A stretch of DNA of 64,000 nt from Eubacteriaceae bacterium (lineage in GTDB: Bacteria > Bacillota > Clostridia > Lachnospirales > Lachnospiraceae): assembly GCA_910575665.1 (NCBI GenBank), contig CAJTFB010000001.1:98402-162401 (forward strand). The letters run 5' to 3'. Below the pieces are notes generated by a model that saw nothing but the letters and a program-made list of their open reading frames with translations, did not search any database and was not told the DNA's origin. How positions within the stretch are numbered: the stretch's first letter is position 1; every line of letters starts with the position of its first letter. The translations under genes and the position numbers were made by a program. Shown piece by piece: positions 55,783 through 64,000 of the stretch.

Positions 55783-55806
55783 ATTATATCGGTTTACATG
55801 CGTAAA
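55783..55806 (-). promoter_or_regulatory. -10 box and candidate BlaI operator
   Basis: Minus strand TATAAT (55783-55788) lies 4 bp from the palindrome TTTACATGCGTAAA (55793-55806), which fills the promoter spacer. Known BlaI/MecI operators have TACA/TGTA half-sites, so autoregulation is likely. Confidence 0.45.
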
Positions 55807-55821
55807 TAGTTTATAGTAAAA

Positions 55822-55851
55822 ATCAGCAGAATACTATTTTATTCTGCTGAT
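55822..55851 (-). terminator. Terminator after the amidohydrolase gene
   Basis: ATCAGCAGAATA and TATTCTGCTGAT form a perfect 12-bp stem with a 6-nt loop, and the minus strand continues with TTTTT. It lies 34 bp after the amidohydrolase stop. Confidence 0.85.
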
Positions 55852-55885
55852 CTATACCTTCCAAAAGCTCTATGGCACTGTCGAA

Positions 55886-57163
55886 TCAACGCATTCTCTC
55901 TATGATCTGGTTTGCGTCTGAATAAATCTGCTCGACATCCTCTCCGATTTCGAAGCTGCCATCTTCGTAGAGAATTTCTCCATTTATCATCGTCAGCTTA
56001 ATATTCTCTTTGCTGCCACTGTACACGAGATTTTTAGTCAGGTTATTTTCCGGCTGCATATTGGGACGATGCATGTCGATCATAATCAGATCCGCACATT
56101 TTCCCTCTGCCAAAACATCACAATCTTCGAGACCCATTGTCAGAGCGCCTCCCACCGTAGCCATATGGAGAACATCATCCGCATTCATCGCTGCCGCGTC
56201 CTGTTTGGTCACTTTTTGAAGCACCGATGCCAGATACATCTCCCGGAACATATCCAGCGCATTGTTGCTGGCAGCACCATCGGTTCCCAGCGCCACCGTA
56301 ATATTTTTCTCCAGCAGCCCGCAAAGATCCGCTATTCCGCTGGCGAGCTTAAGATTGGACGACGGATTGGATACGATCGAGACACCTTTTTTCTGGCAGA
56401 TTTCTTTGTCTTTTTCGGACATCCATACACCATGAAAACCGCCGCCGCCATACTCAAACATCCCAATAGAATCCAGATACTCAAATGGTGAAACATTGTA
56501 CCTCTCATAACATTCATCAACCTCTCTTTTTGTTTCTGCAATATGCGTATACACCGGCTGCTTGATCCGATTCGCCATCTTGGCAAGTTTCTCAAGAGTC
56601 TCACCTTTGGTCGTATATTCGGCATGAAAACCGATTTTTGCTGTCACCAGCGGAGAAAACTCATTGAGCCGGTAAAATTCTTCCTCTGTTTCTTCCACCG
56701 TACCGCCAAAGTCATTCATGCTCCCGCACAGTACGGTCCGAAATCCGATCTCGGCAGATGCCGCCGCGTGGCAGGCATTGTCCAAATACATGTCAAAATT
56801 CGCAGTAATGCCACTGGAGATATATTCTAACATCCCCAGCTTTGCCAGAAGCACCTGATCTTCTTTCGTAAGCTTTGCCTCCATCGGAAACACCTTATCA
56901 TAAAGCCATTCCTGCAAAGGCAGATCGTCTGCATAGGATCGCAGAAAGGTCATGGCAGAATGGGTATGTGCATTTTTGAACCCTGGCATAAGAAGATTCT
57001 TTTCGCAATCGATCTCCCGGTCCCAACGGATATCCGATATTCTTTTTCCATCCGTTTTACCTATATATGTGATCTTTCCCTTCTGCACCTGCAACTCACC
57101 GTCGATAATATCTTTCCCATCTTCCATTGTAAGTATTCGACAATTAAAAAATCGTATGTTCAT
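55886..57163 (-). CDS. Amidohydrolase (MTA/SAH deaminase-like)
   Basis: 425 aa of the metal-dependent amidohydrolase family. Metal ligands are visible in HTHSAM, HAEYT, HIAETKREVDEC and GTDGAASNN; the N-terminal beta part reads KNLLMPGFKNAH. The closest known group is 5'-methylthioadenosine/S-adenosylhomocysteine deaminase (MtaD) or related guanine-type deaminases. Its neighbour is a purine nucleoside phosphorylase gene, so a nucleoside salvage step is sensible. GGAGG fits the ATG at 57163; a longer frame opens at 57190 within the overlapping PNP tail. Confidence 0.9.
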   Translation of the reverse strand: MNIRFFNCRILTMEDGKDIIDGELQVQKGKITYIGKTDGKRISDIRWDREIDCEKNLLMPGFKNAHTHSAMTFLRSYADDLPLQEWLYDKVFPMEAKLTKEDQVLLAKLGMLEYISSGITANFDMYLDNACHAAASAEIGFRTVLCGSMNDFGGTVEETEEEFYRLNEFSPLVTAKIGFHAEYTTKGETLEKLAKMANRIKQPVYTHIAETKREVDECYERYNVSPFEYLDSIGMFEYGGGGFHGVWMSEKDKEICQKKGVSIVSNPSSNLKLASGIADLCGLLEKNITVALGTDGAASNNALDMFREMYLASVLQKVTKQDAAAMNADDVLHMATVGGALTMGLEDCDVLAEGKCADLIMIDMHRPNMQPENNLTKNLVYSGSKENIKLTMINGEILYEDGSFEIGEDVEQIYSDANQIIERMR

Positions 57164-57176
57164 ATAGATCCTCCGT

Positions 57177-58088
57177 CTACATATCGTCAATTATTGCGCC
57201 TGTTGACATCTTTTGTTGCTGAGGTGCATCGGAATTTGGCTGATCCACCATATCCGCTGTCATTTTACTGATAGATTTATATACTAAAAGTCGGAACAAT
57301 GGCGCCATTTTCTCACCAACTTCCGTAACATCCATATGGTTCAATGGAATCTTACTGATACCACATGCCATATTCGAAATACAGGAAAGACCGCATACCC
57401 GCATGCCCATATGTCGCCCTGCCACCGCTTCAATGGCGGTGCTCATTCCTACCGCATCGCCTCCGAGAACCTGACACATTTTCACCTCAGCGCTGGTCTC
57501 ATACTGTGGGCCTTTCATCTGCACATAGACGCCTTCCCGTAAAAGAACATTGCACTCCCGCGCGGACTGGCGAATAAATTCACACAACTGAGCATCGTAT
57601 ATATTTTCCATAGAGGGAAAGCGCTTTCCCCATTCCTCCACATTTTCCCCGATCAATGGAGATGGCATAAAACTACCGATATGATCCGTGATCATCATAA
57701 AATCGCCAGGACGATACATCGTGTTCAATCCGCCAGCGGAATTGGTCAGAAATAAAATGTCTGCCCCCAGCTTGCGCATGACGCGGATCGGCAGCACCAC
57801 ATCACTGATCTCATATCCCTCATAGAAATGCACACGGCCTTGCATAATTACAACCGGCGTCTCCTGAATATAGCCAAAAACAAATCTTCCCTTATGTCCG
57901 TCAACGGTAGACAACGGAAACCCACTGATATCTGAATAATCAACGGTATCCACAACCTGAATCACGTCAGCCAGCGCCCCCAGACCACTTCCTAATACGA
58001 TGGCTACTTTTGGCACAAAGGCTACTTTTGCTCGAATCTGCTTAAAACAAATCTCGACTTTTTCGTACACTGGATTCAAACTTTTCAC
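57177..58088 (-). CDS. Purine nucleoside phosphorylase
   Basis: 303 aa. It splits purine nucleosides with phosphate into base and ribose 1-phosphate. Motifs are VAIVLGSGLGALA (phosphate loop), GHKGRFVFG, QGRVHFYEGY, LTNSAGGLN, MKGPQYETSAE and GMSTAIEAVAGRHMGM, which fit the trimeric inosine/guanosine class. It starts at 58088 with a predicted promoter upstream and is followed 13 bp on by the amidohydrolase. The ~15 residues at the C-terminus (DQPNSDAPQQQKM) are an atypical tail. Confidence 0.94.
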   Translation of the reverse strand: MKSLNPVYEKVEICFKQIRAKVAFVPKVAIVLGSGLGALADVIQVVDTVDYSDISGFPLSTVDGHKGRFVFGYIQETPVVIMQGRVHFYEGYEISDVVLPIRVMRKLGADILFLTNSAGGLNTMYRPGDFMMITDHIGSFMPSPLIGENVEEWGKRFPSMENIYDAQLCEFIRQSARECNVLLREGVYVQMKGPQYETSAEVKMCQVLGGDAVGMSTAIEAVAGRHMGMRVCGLSCISNMACGISKIPLNHMDVTEVGEKMAPLFRLLVYKSISKMTADMVDQPNSDAPQQQKMSTGAIIDDM

Positions 58089-58117
58089 TTCCTTATTCTT
58101 ATCATTTAATCAATACT

Positions 58118-58146
58118 ATTGTAACTGTTTTTTCACGGGTTGTCTA
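58118..58146 (-). promoter_or_regulatory. Predicted promoter of the PNP-amidohydrolase operon
   Basis: Minus strand TAGACA (58141-58146), 17 nt, TACAAT (58118-58123), about 30 nt before the PNP start codon. Confidence 0.6.
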
Positions 58147-58200
58147 TAAAAAATTGCATACTTTTTCCATCTTATGTCACACAATGCCAAAGGCGCATTT

Positions 58201-59334
58201 TTATACAAACTCGCAAAATACCAGATTACTGACATCCAATCCGTAATCCGTCAAATACAGCCGGGACCCCTGCCGCTTCAGAAGTCCGTATTCCACCAAT
58301 TTCCGTATCTCCCGTCCGTAAATATCAAAGGCACTGACGCCAAAAATACGCTCAAATTCCGTTAAATTGACTCCCCTCGTTTTGCGGAGCCCGAGAAAAA
58401 AGAATTCCGACATCTGTGCCTCCCTGTCCAAAATCTCCTCCACATCCGCTGTCCTTCTCTTTTGAAGGATCCGCTTTGTATATGCTGCCGGATCTTCCTC
58501 ATTACGATAACGGATGTTTCCCACCCGGGAGCTGGCGCCGAGACCAAAGCCAATATACTCCCCGCCGGACCAGTATTTTAAATTGTGCTTACAAGCAAAA
58601 CCAGCCTTGGCGTAATTTGATATTTCATACCTCTCATAGCCGTATTCAGACAATCGCACTCCCGTAGCCATATACATCTGGCGGTCTGTCTCCTCGTCTA
58701 CCGGCGGCTTTTCCCGGTAGCGGTCATAAAATGGAGTTCCCTCCTCAATGATGAGACTATAAGCTGAGATATGCTCCGGCTCCAGATGTAGAATTCGATC
58801 CAGTGTCCTCCTATAACTCTCTATGGTCTGCCCTGGAATTCCGCTCATCAGATCGATATTAATATTTTGAAAACCAGCTTCCCTGGCTTCCTGGAAAGAC
58901 CGCTCTGCCTCTGTATAGGAATGAATCCTCCCCAGCAGCTGCAATTCTGCCTCCTCGGATGACTGTACACCAAAACTGAGGCGGTTGATGCCCATGTTAA
59001 GACAGGCGGCAAAAGTATGTCTATTCGCCGTACCCGGATTACATTCCATCGTGAATTCACAATTCTCTTGAATGGAAAAACGGCGGTCAAGCGCCTCACA
59101 AATACGCTGCAGCTGGCCGACAGACAAGATACTTGGGGTACCGCCGCCGATAAAAACCGAATCCACCTGGTCAATCTCCGGAAACCAGCGGTCAGAAAGA
59201 CCGATTTCCCGGACCAGATCCCCGACATACTCCTCCCGCTCCTTCTCCCCAGCCTGCCAGGAGAGAAAGTCACAATAATTACATTTTCTGACACAAAAGG
59301 GAATATGAATGTAGACTCCTGCTGGATGGTCCAT
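58201..59334 (-). CDS. hemW: HemW-like radical SAM protein
   Basis: 377 aa. The start YIHIPFCVRKCNYCDF has the CxxxCxxC cluster motif. It continues with FIGGGTPS, ECNPGT, RLSFGVQS and the HemW-typical YSLIIEEGTPF and HNLKYW. HemW is a heme chaperone often misnamed coproporphyrinogen oxidase. The gene follows lepA with a 2-bp gap, a known order in Firmicutes. The C-terminal winged part (LVEYGLLKRQGSRLYLTDYG) is complete. Confidence 0.94.
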   Translation of the reverse strand: MDHPAGVYIHIPFCVRKCNYCDFLSWQAGEKEREEYVGDLVREIGLSDRWFPEIDQVDSVFIGGGTPSILSVGQLQRICEALDRRFSIQENCEFTMECNPGTANRHTFAACLNMGINRLSFGVQSSEEAELQLLGRIHSYTEAERSFQEAREAGFQNINIDLMSGIPGQTIESYRRTLDRILHLEPEHISAYSLIIEEGTPFYDRYREKPPVDEETDRQMYMATGVRLSEYGYERYEISNYAKAGFACKHNLKYWSGGEYIGFGLGASSRVGNIRYRNEEDPAAYTKRILQKRRTADVEEILDREAQMSEFFFLGLRKTRGVNLTEFERIFGVSAFDIYGREIRKLVEYGLLKRQGSRLYLTDYGLDVSNLVFCEFV

Positions 59335-59336
59335 TG

Positions 59337-61154
59337 CTATTTATCCTCATCCAGTTTCAGCACGCTCATAAATGCCTTCTGTGGAATCTCTACATTTCCG
59401 ATCTGGCGCATCCGCTTCTTTCCTTCTTTTTGCTTTTCCAGCAGCTTCTTCTTTCTGGAAATATCACCACCATAACATTTTGCAAGAACATCTTTGCGCA
59501 CTGCCTTGACGGTCTCTCTGGCAATGATCTTGTTGCCGATAGCTGCCTGGATCGGGATCTCAAATAGATGTCTGGGAATCTCACCTTTTAATTTTTCACA
59601 CATTTTTCTTCCCCGCTCATAAGCCGTGCTCTCATGTACAATAAAGGAAAGAGCATCCACTTCTTCTTTATTGATGAGAATGTTTAATTTCACCAGCGTG
59701 GAAGGTTCATAGCCTTTCAATTCATAATCAAAGGAAGCATAACCTCTGGATCTTGATTTGAGGGAATCAAAGAAATCGTAAATGATCTCGTTCAGTGGAA
59801 GGACGTATTTGAGTAGTGCTCGCGTCTCTTCCATATATTCCATTCCCAGATATACGCCGCGTCGCTCCTGGCACAATGTCATAATTGCACCTACGAATTC
59901 CGTGGTCACCATGATCTCCGCATTGACCACCGGCTCTTCCATATGCTCAATCTCAGAGGGATCCGGAAGATTGGAAGGATTTGTAACCTCCACCATTTCC
60001 CCGTTGGTTTTATAGACACGATATACCACTCCGGGAGCTGTCGTCACCAGATCCAGATTGTACTCCCTCTCCAGCCTCTCCTGAATGACCTCCAGATGAA
60101 GCAGTCCCAGAAATCCGCAGCGAAATCCAAAACCGAGGGCTATCGAAGTCTCCGCCTCAAACTGCAGGGCGGCATCGTTGAGCTGAAGCTTCTCCAAGGC
60201 ATCCCGGAGATCCTGATATTTAGCGCCGTCTGCCGGATACAGCCCGCAGTATACCATCGGTTGTACCTTTTTATAACCGGGCAGAGCTTCCTCACAGGGA
60301 TCTGCCGCATCTGTCACCGTATCCCCTACCTGGGTTCCCTCTACATTTTTCAGGCTTGCCGTAATGTATCCCACCATGCCGGCAGTTAGTTCTTCACATG
60401 GGATAAACTGACCGGCACCAAAGGTACCTACTTCTACCACCTCTTCTTCCATGCCGGTAGCCATCATATGAATCCTTGTCCCCTTTTTCACCCTTCCGTC
60501 AAAGACACGGCAAAAGATAATTACCCCCTTATAAGAATCATAGATGGAATCAAAGATCAGCGCCTTGAGCGGCGCCTGATCATCCCCCTGCGGCGCCGGT
60601 ATCCTGGACACAATCTGCTCCAATACATCCTCGATATTCGTCCCCATCTTCGCTGAGATCAAAGGAGCCTCCTGTGCTTCGATGCCGATCACGTCTTCGA
60701 TCTCATTTTTTACCCTCTCCGGTTCCGCGCTGGGAAGATCGATCTTATTGATCACCGGCATGATCTCCAGGTCGTGGTCAATCGCTAAATAACAGTTAGC
60801 CAGCGTCTGCGCCTCGATCCCCTGGGCAGCATCCACGATAAGAATCGCCCCCTCACAGGCTGCAAGGCTTCTCGATACCTCATAATTAAAATCCACATGG
60901 CCCGGCGTATCAATCAGATTAAAGATATACTCTTCCCCGTCCTTTGCCTTGTACACGATACGAACTGTCTGGGCTTTGATTGTAATTCCCCGCTCTCTTT
61001 CCAGTTCCATATTATCCAGTACCTGCGCCTGCATCTCCCGCTCTGTCAGAAGTCCCGTCTTCTCAATGATCCGGTCTGCCAGAGTGGATTTACCATGGTC
61101 GATGTGGGCGATGATACAAAAGTTACGAATATTTTTTTTATTGATGGTTGACAT
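59337..61154 (-). CDS. lepA: Elongation factor 4 (LepA)
   Basis: 605 aa, normal length. It is a translation GTPase that back-translocates stalled ribosomes. G1 [10 protein letters not shown]2 [11 protein letters not shown]3 DTPGHVDF, G4 NKIDLP are clear, as are the LepA-specific tail signatures [25 protein letters not shown] (first part). The ATG at 61154 is preferred; the ATG at 61166 is directly against the AAGGA site. Upstream a minus-strand TATAAT lies near 61190-61205. It forms an operon with hemW. Confidence 0.97.
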   Translation of the reverse strand: MSTINKKNIRNFCIIAHIDHGKSTLADRIIEKTGLLTEREMQAQVLDNMELERERGITIKAQTVRIVYKAKDGEEYIFNLIDTPGHVDFNYEVSRSLAACEGAILIVDAAQGIEAQTLANCYLAIDHDLEIMPVINKIDLPSAEPERVKNEIEDVIGIEAQEAPLISAKMGTNIEDVLEQIVSRIPAPQGDDQAPLKALIFDSIYDSYKGVIIFCRVFDGRVKKGTRIHMMATGMEEEVVEVGTFGAGQFIPCEELTAGMVGYITASLKNVEGTQVGDTVTDAADPCEEALPGYKKVQPMVYCGLYPADGAKYQDLRDALEKLQLNDAALQFEAETSIALGFGFRCGFLGLLHLEVIQERLEREYNLDLVTTAPGVVYRVYKTNGEMVEVTNPSNLPDPSEIEHMEEPVVNAEIMVTTEFVGAIMTLCQERRGVYLGMEYMEETRALLKYVLPLNEIIYDFFDSLKSRSRGYASFDYELKGYEPSTLVKLNILINKEEVDALSFIVHESTAYERGRKMCEKLKGEIPRHLFEIPIQAAIGNKIIARETVKAVRKDVLAKCYGGDISRKKKLLEKQKEGKKRMRQIGNVEIPQKAFMSVLKLDEDK

Positions 61155-61248
61155 ATTTTTGTGCATTCCTTCCCTTAAAATAGAACTGACTTGAATTATA
61201 TCATAAAGGAAACTTTTTTTCCACCGTAAAATTGGCAGGCGGGTTAGC

Positions 61249-61277
61249 TTGCACTTTTACAAAGATTGATGTACAAT
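61249..61277 (+). promoter_or_regulatory. Predicted promoter for the secreted Ig-like protein
   Basis: Plus strand TTGCAC (61249-61254), 17 nt, TACAAT (61272-61277), about 100 nt before the start codon. Confidence 0.5.
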
Positions 61278-61375
61278 AGTTTTAGTTCGACGTTTTGTGT
61301 GGTGCATGTCGAACCGGCATGGTAGTTCCGGCTGGCGCTGCCCTGTGATTACGATCAGAAAGGAATTTATGAACT

Positions 61376-62176
61376 ATGAGAATTACGAAACGTATCTTGT
61401 CACTGCTTTTGGTCCTCTGTCTCTGCACTTCCCTCTGGATACCGGATGCATTAACATCTTCTGCGGCCACTGTCCGTATGAACAAAAAAACTGTGACGCT
61501 TCGGATTGGAAAAACATGCAGGCTTAAGGTATATGGCACAAAGTCAAAAATCACCTGGCGTTCCACCAAAAAATCAGTGGCGTCGGTAAATTCTTCTGGT
61601 GTCGTCACTGCAAAAAAAATAGGAACAGCTAAGATTTATGCCAAGTTCAGCGGCAAAAAACTTTACTGCAAAGTTTCCGTTACAGGCTCCTCCACAGATA
61701 TGAAGACTGGCGGCCGGCTGAATCCTCTTTCTGCCTACGATGAACATACAATCAGTTATTATGACGACGGAAAAAAGATCGGAACATTTAAGATCAAGCT
61801 GGAGGCTTTCCAGTCTGGCAATTCTGCAAAAAACCGTGTTCTGAAAAACAAAGAAAACCCCGTTCCCGCCAATAATCAGGAATACTTGTATTTCCGTTTT
61901 CAGATCAAATATGTCTCTGGCAGCGAAGTAGTAGAGGCAAAGGATCTGTTCAGTTATTATTATAATATATTTGACTCCACGGGAACCACACAGCTGGAAA
62001 ACATTGACTGGGGCTTTTACTTTGAGCTCATGGAAGATCTGAGTGATGTTACTCTCTCACCAGGTTCATCCTCCAAATGCTCCAAAGCAGTTCTCGTGAA
62101 CAAAGGCAACACTCCTGTGCTGTACCGGATTCGTACCGGAAAAAGTTCTTACACCTGGTTTACCACGGAGAAATAA
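61376..62176 (+). CDS. Secreted protein with bacterial Ig-like (BIG_2) domain
   Basis: 266 aa. The N-terminus is a clear signal peptide: basic RITKR, a hydrophobic LLLVLCLCTSLW core and an Ala cleavage site near SSAA. Residues ~33-105 form a BIG_2-type domain (VTLRIGKTCRLKVYG, ITWRSTKKSVASV, GVVTAKKIGTAKIYAK). The rest (~115-266) is beta-rich and looks like a DUF with a role I cannot name. It is likely exported to the cell surface. It is a single gene on the plus strand between lepA and a minus-strand transporter operon. Confidence 0.88.
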   Translation: MRITKRILSLLLVLCLCTSLWIPDALTSSAATVRMNKKTVTLRIGKTCRLKVYGTKSKITWRSTKKSVASVNSSGVVTAKKIGTAKIYAKFSGKKLYCKVSVTGSSTDMKTGGRLNPLSAYDEHTISYYDDGKKIGTFKIKLEAFQSGNSAKNRVLKNKENPVPANNQEYLYFRFQIKYVSGSEVVEAKDLFSYYYNIFDSTGTTQLENIDWGFYFELMEDLSDVTLSPGSSSKCSKAVLVNKGNTPVLYRIRTGKSSYTWFTTEK

Positions 62177-62215
62177 TATGTATTTTTGAATTCTTATTAA
62201 ATAACGGTAAAAAAA

Positions 62216-62252
62216 CAACAGCAGTCTGGAAACTACTCCCTGACTGCTGTTG
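62216..62252 (-). terminator. Terminator of the ABC transporter operon
   Basis: CAACAGCAGTC and GACTGCTGTTG form an 11-bp stem; on the minus strand a TTTTTTT run follows. It ends the operon that starts in the interrupted ATPase gene. It may also stop plus-strand reads from the Ig-like gene. Confidence 0.8.
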
Positions 62253-62314
62253 CCCGTATGTAATCAATAATTTAAAACTGTTTCATTCTGCGAATCAATT
62301 TGGCATTGTCACGT

Positions 62315-62482
62315 CTACTGATAAACGAAAACAGAAAAATTTCCTACCCATATCTGAATCACTGCGATAGTTCCACTTCCGATACTGATCAGGTAAAAAA
62401 TAACTTTGAGCCCGTTCCGTTTTTTATCCTTTGCAATCGTTGCCAGCACAAAAGCGATAATTGAAATCAGCCAGCAGGGCAT
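62315..62482 (-). CDS. Small membrane protein, 55 aa
   Basis: The chosen start ATG at 62482 follows AAAGGAG and lies 20 bp after the permease stop. The product MPCWLISIIAFVLATIAKDKKRNG has one membrane helix at ~3-17, a basic loop, and a second helix (LKVIFYLISIGSGTIAVIQIWV). The function is unknown; as the last gene of an ABC operon it may be an accessory subunit. Longer frames overlap the permease and are less likely. Confidence 0.6.
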   Translation of the reverse strand: MPCWLISIIAFVLATIAKDKKRNGLKVIFYLISIGSGTIAVIQIWVGNFSVFVYQ

Positions 62483-62502
62483 ATTCCCACACTCCTTTGT
62501 CT

Positions 62503-63153
62503 TCATTCTGCCTTTTTGGATTGAAGAACACCTGCGATCCAAAAAACAATCCCAAGAAAAATAAACCATTCATATAAACTATAGTTTCCATCATAAGGCA
62601 CTTCCTGTAGGTTTGTCAATTGTATTTTTCCAAGGACACTTACAAACTTCTCGCTGGAGAAGCGGTAGTTTGAGATTGCTGTGTACAGTATAATGATAAA
62701 CATCGATGCCGTAATACTTTTTGTAAAATAATTCAGAAAATATGCCAGCCCTCCCATAAAGAAGGATATGATCACCAGATGTTCAAAGAGATAAAGAATA
62801 TTTGGGGTAAACTGGTAGCCTACATCAATCAAAAATAAGGGAATAAAACAAAATACATTAACCAGCCAGAAGAAAACAGCAGTAAAGAAGGTTCCCCTGC
62901 CCAGCAGCAGTACCTCTCTTCCATTTCCTTCCACATATTCTTTTACGATCATATAGATCCACCAGGTGGATAAAAAGGGAACCAGCAGAAAACACATTTG
63001 CATAATGGCATCGTATAATACACATTCACTGTTTGCAGTCATCAGCCACACACCAAGAGGTATGATACCAAAATAGCCTATGAGGAGGATCAGAAACATG
63101 GTTCTCATTCCCTTGATCTGCAGCCAGATCCTCTCGAAATAATTTTCCAGCAT
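62503..63153 (-). CDS. ABC transporter permease-like membrane protein
   Basis: 216 aa with about six hydrophobic helices (~18-38, ~50-72, ~85-112, ~118-145, ~150-165 and ~195-212) and a helical start (LENYFERIWLQIKGMRTM) typical of ABC-2-type permeases. It lies 11 bp after the ATPase fragment, so it is the membrane partner of that ATPase. With the ATPase gene cut upstream, it may lack both its partner and its promoter. Confidence 0.8.
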   Translation of the reverse strand: MLENYFERIWLQIKGMRTMFLILLIGYFGIIPLGVWLMTANSECVLYDAIMQMCFLLVPFLSTWWIYMIVKEYVEGNGREVLLLGRGTFFTAVFFWLVNVFCFIPLFLIDVGYQFTPNILYLFEHLVIISFFMGGLAYFLNYFTKSITASMFIIILYTAISNYRFSSEKFVSVLGKIQLTNLQEVPYDGNYSLYEWFIFLGIVFWIAGVLQSKKAE

Positions 63154-63164
63154 ACCAGTCCCTC

Positions 63165-63482
63165 CTATATTCCTTTAATGGCCGCCATATATCCGTCTTC
63201 GATGGTGGGCTCCAGTATCTCAAAGGATTCTGCCAGACCACCTCGTTCAGCCAGCAGCACACGGTAATAGACCTCACCAGCTTTTTCGTATTGCTTTTCA
63301 ATAAAATAACCGGCGGGCAGTCTGGTCTCCTCACCCTTTTTACAGGCGATCACCTTTCCTGCGGCCTCTTCTGCCAGTTCCTGGCAGGTTTTTATAGACA
63401 GGATCTCTCCCCGGTCCATAACGATCACTTTATCACAGCAGGCTTCGATATCTTCTACGATATGGGTGGAAATGATAACCGC
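63165..63482 (-). pseudogene. ABC transporter ATPase, 3' fragment cut by a mobile element
   Basis: The last ~105 codons of an ABC ATPase. The reading frame begins abruptly with AVIISTHIVEDIEACCDKVIVMDRGEI, i.e. just at the H-loop (STH), and then has the C-terminal accessory part. Walker A, signature and Walker B are missing, and a stop lies in frame a few codons before the homology starts. The sequence beyond 63482 belongs to an inserted element. The 5' part of the gene should be at the other end of that element. Confidence 0.85.
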
Positions 63483-64000
63483 TTTACTTTACTTAAGGAT
63501 AATCCTTCGGGGAACTGCCGCAAATGGCATATTCCCCATAGTTCCTGTATCTAATCAATCTTCCCGACAAAACGGTAATAAATCTCAATGTCCCATACCT
63601 TTTTGCCATTCTCGTCTTTCCTCCACTGATGGACGGCGATTTTCTCAATCAGTTCATTCAAAAGAGGGGCGGTAAGCTCGTCAATGGCACTGTATTTCTG
63701 GATTAAGTCTACCCACCGCTTTGCATCGTCCGTTTCCGCTTTGGCATCCTCAAGCCTTGCGGATACGGTCTTAATTGTTTCATCAAGCTGTTGCTGCTCC
63801 GTGCGGTATTTGACGGAGAGCATGGAATAGTTTTCTTCATCAAGAAGCCCTTTTACCCTGTCCTCGTACATCTTCGCAAAGAGGTTGTTTAATTCCTGCC
63901 TGCGTTTCTGCGCTTTTTTCAGCTCCTTTTCATCACGGGCATTCTCTGTTCTCCGCTGTTTCTTGCTGCTCTGCAGCAGCCGTTCCAGAATGGCGTCCTC
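63483..64000. mobile_element. Left end of an integrative/mobilisable element
   Basis: From about 63483 the ABC ATPase reading frame ends and a serine recombinase gene follows. Two hairpins lie at the edge: AAGGATAATCCTT (63495-63507) and GGGGAACTGCC / GGCATATTCCCC (63509-63537). The exact joint and target duplication cannot be set without the other end, which is outside the window. Confidence 0.75.
63551..64000 (-). CDS. Large serine recombinase, C-terminal part (5' end outside window)
   Basis: About 149 codons in frame to the window edge; the longest ATG-begun part starts at 63871 but the frame is open above it (reads ...KKAQKRRQELNNLFAK before that Met). The sequence is the coiled-coil and C-terminal part of TnpX/TndX-type recombinases: charged helices, then DELTAPLLNELIEKIAVHQ and the beta strand DIEIYYRFVGKID. 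Such enzymes excise and insert conjugative or mobilisable elements of gut Firmicutes. The catalytic N-terminal domain is not in the window. Confidence 0.85.
   Translation of the reverse strand, partial: EDAILERLLQSSKKQRRTENARDEKELKKAQKRRQELNNLFAKMYEDRVKGLLDEENYSMLSVKYRTEQQQLDETIKTVSARLEDAKAETDDAKRWVDLIQKYSAIDELTAPLLNELIEKIAVHQWRKDENGKKVWDIEIYYRFVGKID

Noticed and set aside
43584..61154. Longer upstream starts for rex, blaI, acpS, lepA, the amidohydrolase and the ABC-F gene
   Set aside because: In these genes the ribosome binding site lies inside or against the longer start, and an inner ATG is at the proper distance.

Overview
The window looks like a low-GC Firmicute of the Clostridia, most likely a gut Lachnospiraceae. 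The basis is gene content (rex-acpS-nnr-alr-mazF, lepA-hemW, a BlaI/BlaR-type pair, a secreted Ig-like protein, a large serine recombinase) and strong AGGAGG-type ribosome binding sites. No rRNA, tRNA or CRISPR array was seen. Almost everything lies on the minus strand.

Region 1 (1-766) is the 5' part of an MscS-type channel gene. Region 2 (846-43174) is one long, tightly packed minus-strand biosynthetic operon, visibly more AT-rich than the genes to its right. It encodes a hybrid NRPS / trans-AT PKS. A predicted promoter (43302-43330) with three 10-bp direct repeats just upstream (43341-43370) sits before its first gene. In transcription order the operon holds a cytoplasmic SxxK peptidase, a membrane SxxK peptidase fused to an ABC exporter, a UvrA-like ATPase, a stand-alone condensation domain and a radical SAM enzyme. 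The assembly-line proteins follow ([half C]-A-T-KS-KR-T; KS-T-C-C*; A-T; KS-KR-T; C-A-T; C-A-T-E), with an aminotransferase, an O-carbamoyltransferase and a discrete acyltransferase between them. The last genes encode an ACT-like protein, two BtrH-like proteins around a free ACP, and a type II thioesterase.

The main result is that the C-A-T-E protein carries an adenylation code I read as DLTKIGEVGK, a classic asparagine code, followed by an epimerase. An N-acyl-D-Asn starter plus a periplasmic SxxK peptidase is the prodrug logic known from colibactin (ClbN/ClbP), xenocoumacin (XcnA/XcnG) and zwittermicin (ZmaM). Here the peptidase is physically fused to a SyrD/PvdE-type exporter, and a UvrA-like protein is a candidate self-resistance factor, which hints at a DNA-directed product. 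Two other A domains share an odd code with Thr where the amino-group-binding Asp usually sits. I recognise no known product; the cluster looks undescribed to me, but no database search was possible.

Region 3 (43584-51765) is housekeeping: rlmH with a histidine phosphatase; rex, an unknown gene, acpS, nnr, alr and mazF ending in a strong terminator; and a divergent ABC-F gene. Region 4 (51905-55744) has two proteins of unknown role, a BlaR1-like protease with a BlaI-like repressor, and two copies of a ~170-bp intergenic repeat. Region 5 (55886-62176) holds an amidohydrolase, purine nucleoside phosphorylase, HemW, LepA and a secreted Ig-like protein. Region 6 (62315-64000) is an ABC transporter operon whose ATPase gene is cut at about 63482 by the end of a mobile element carrying a large serine recombinase.
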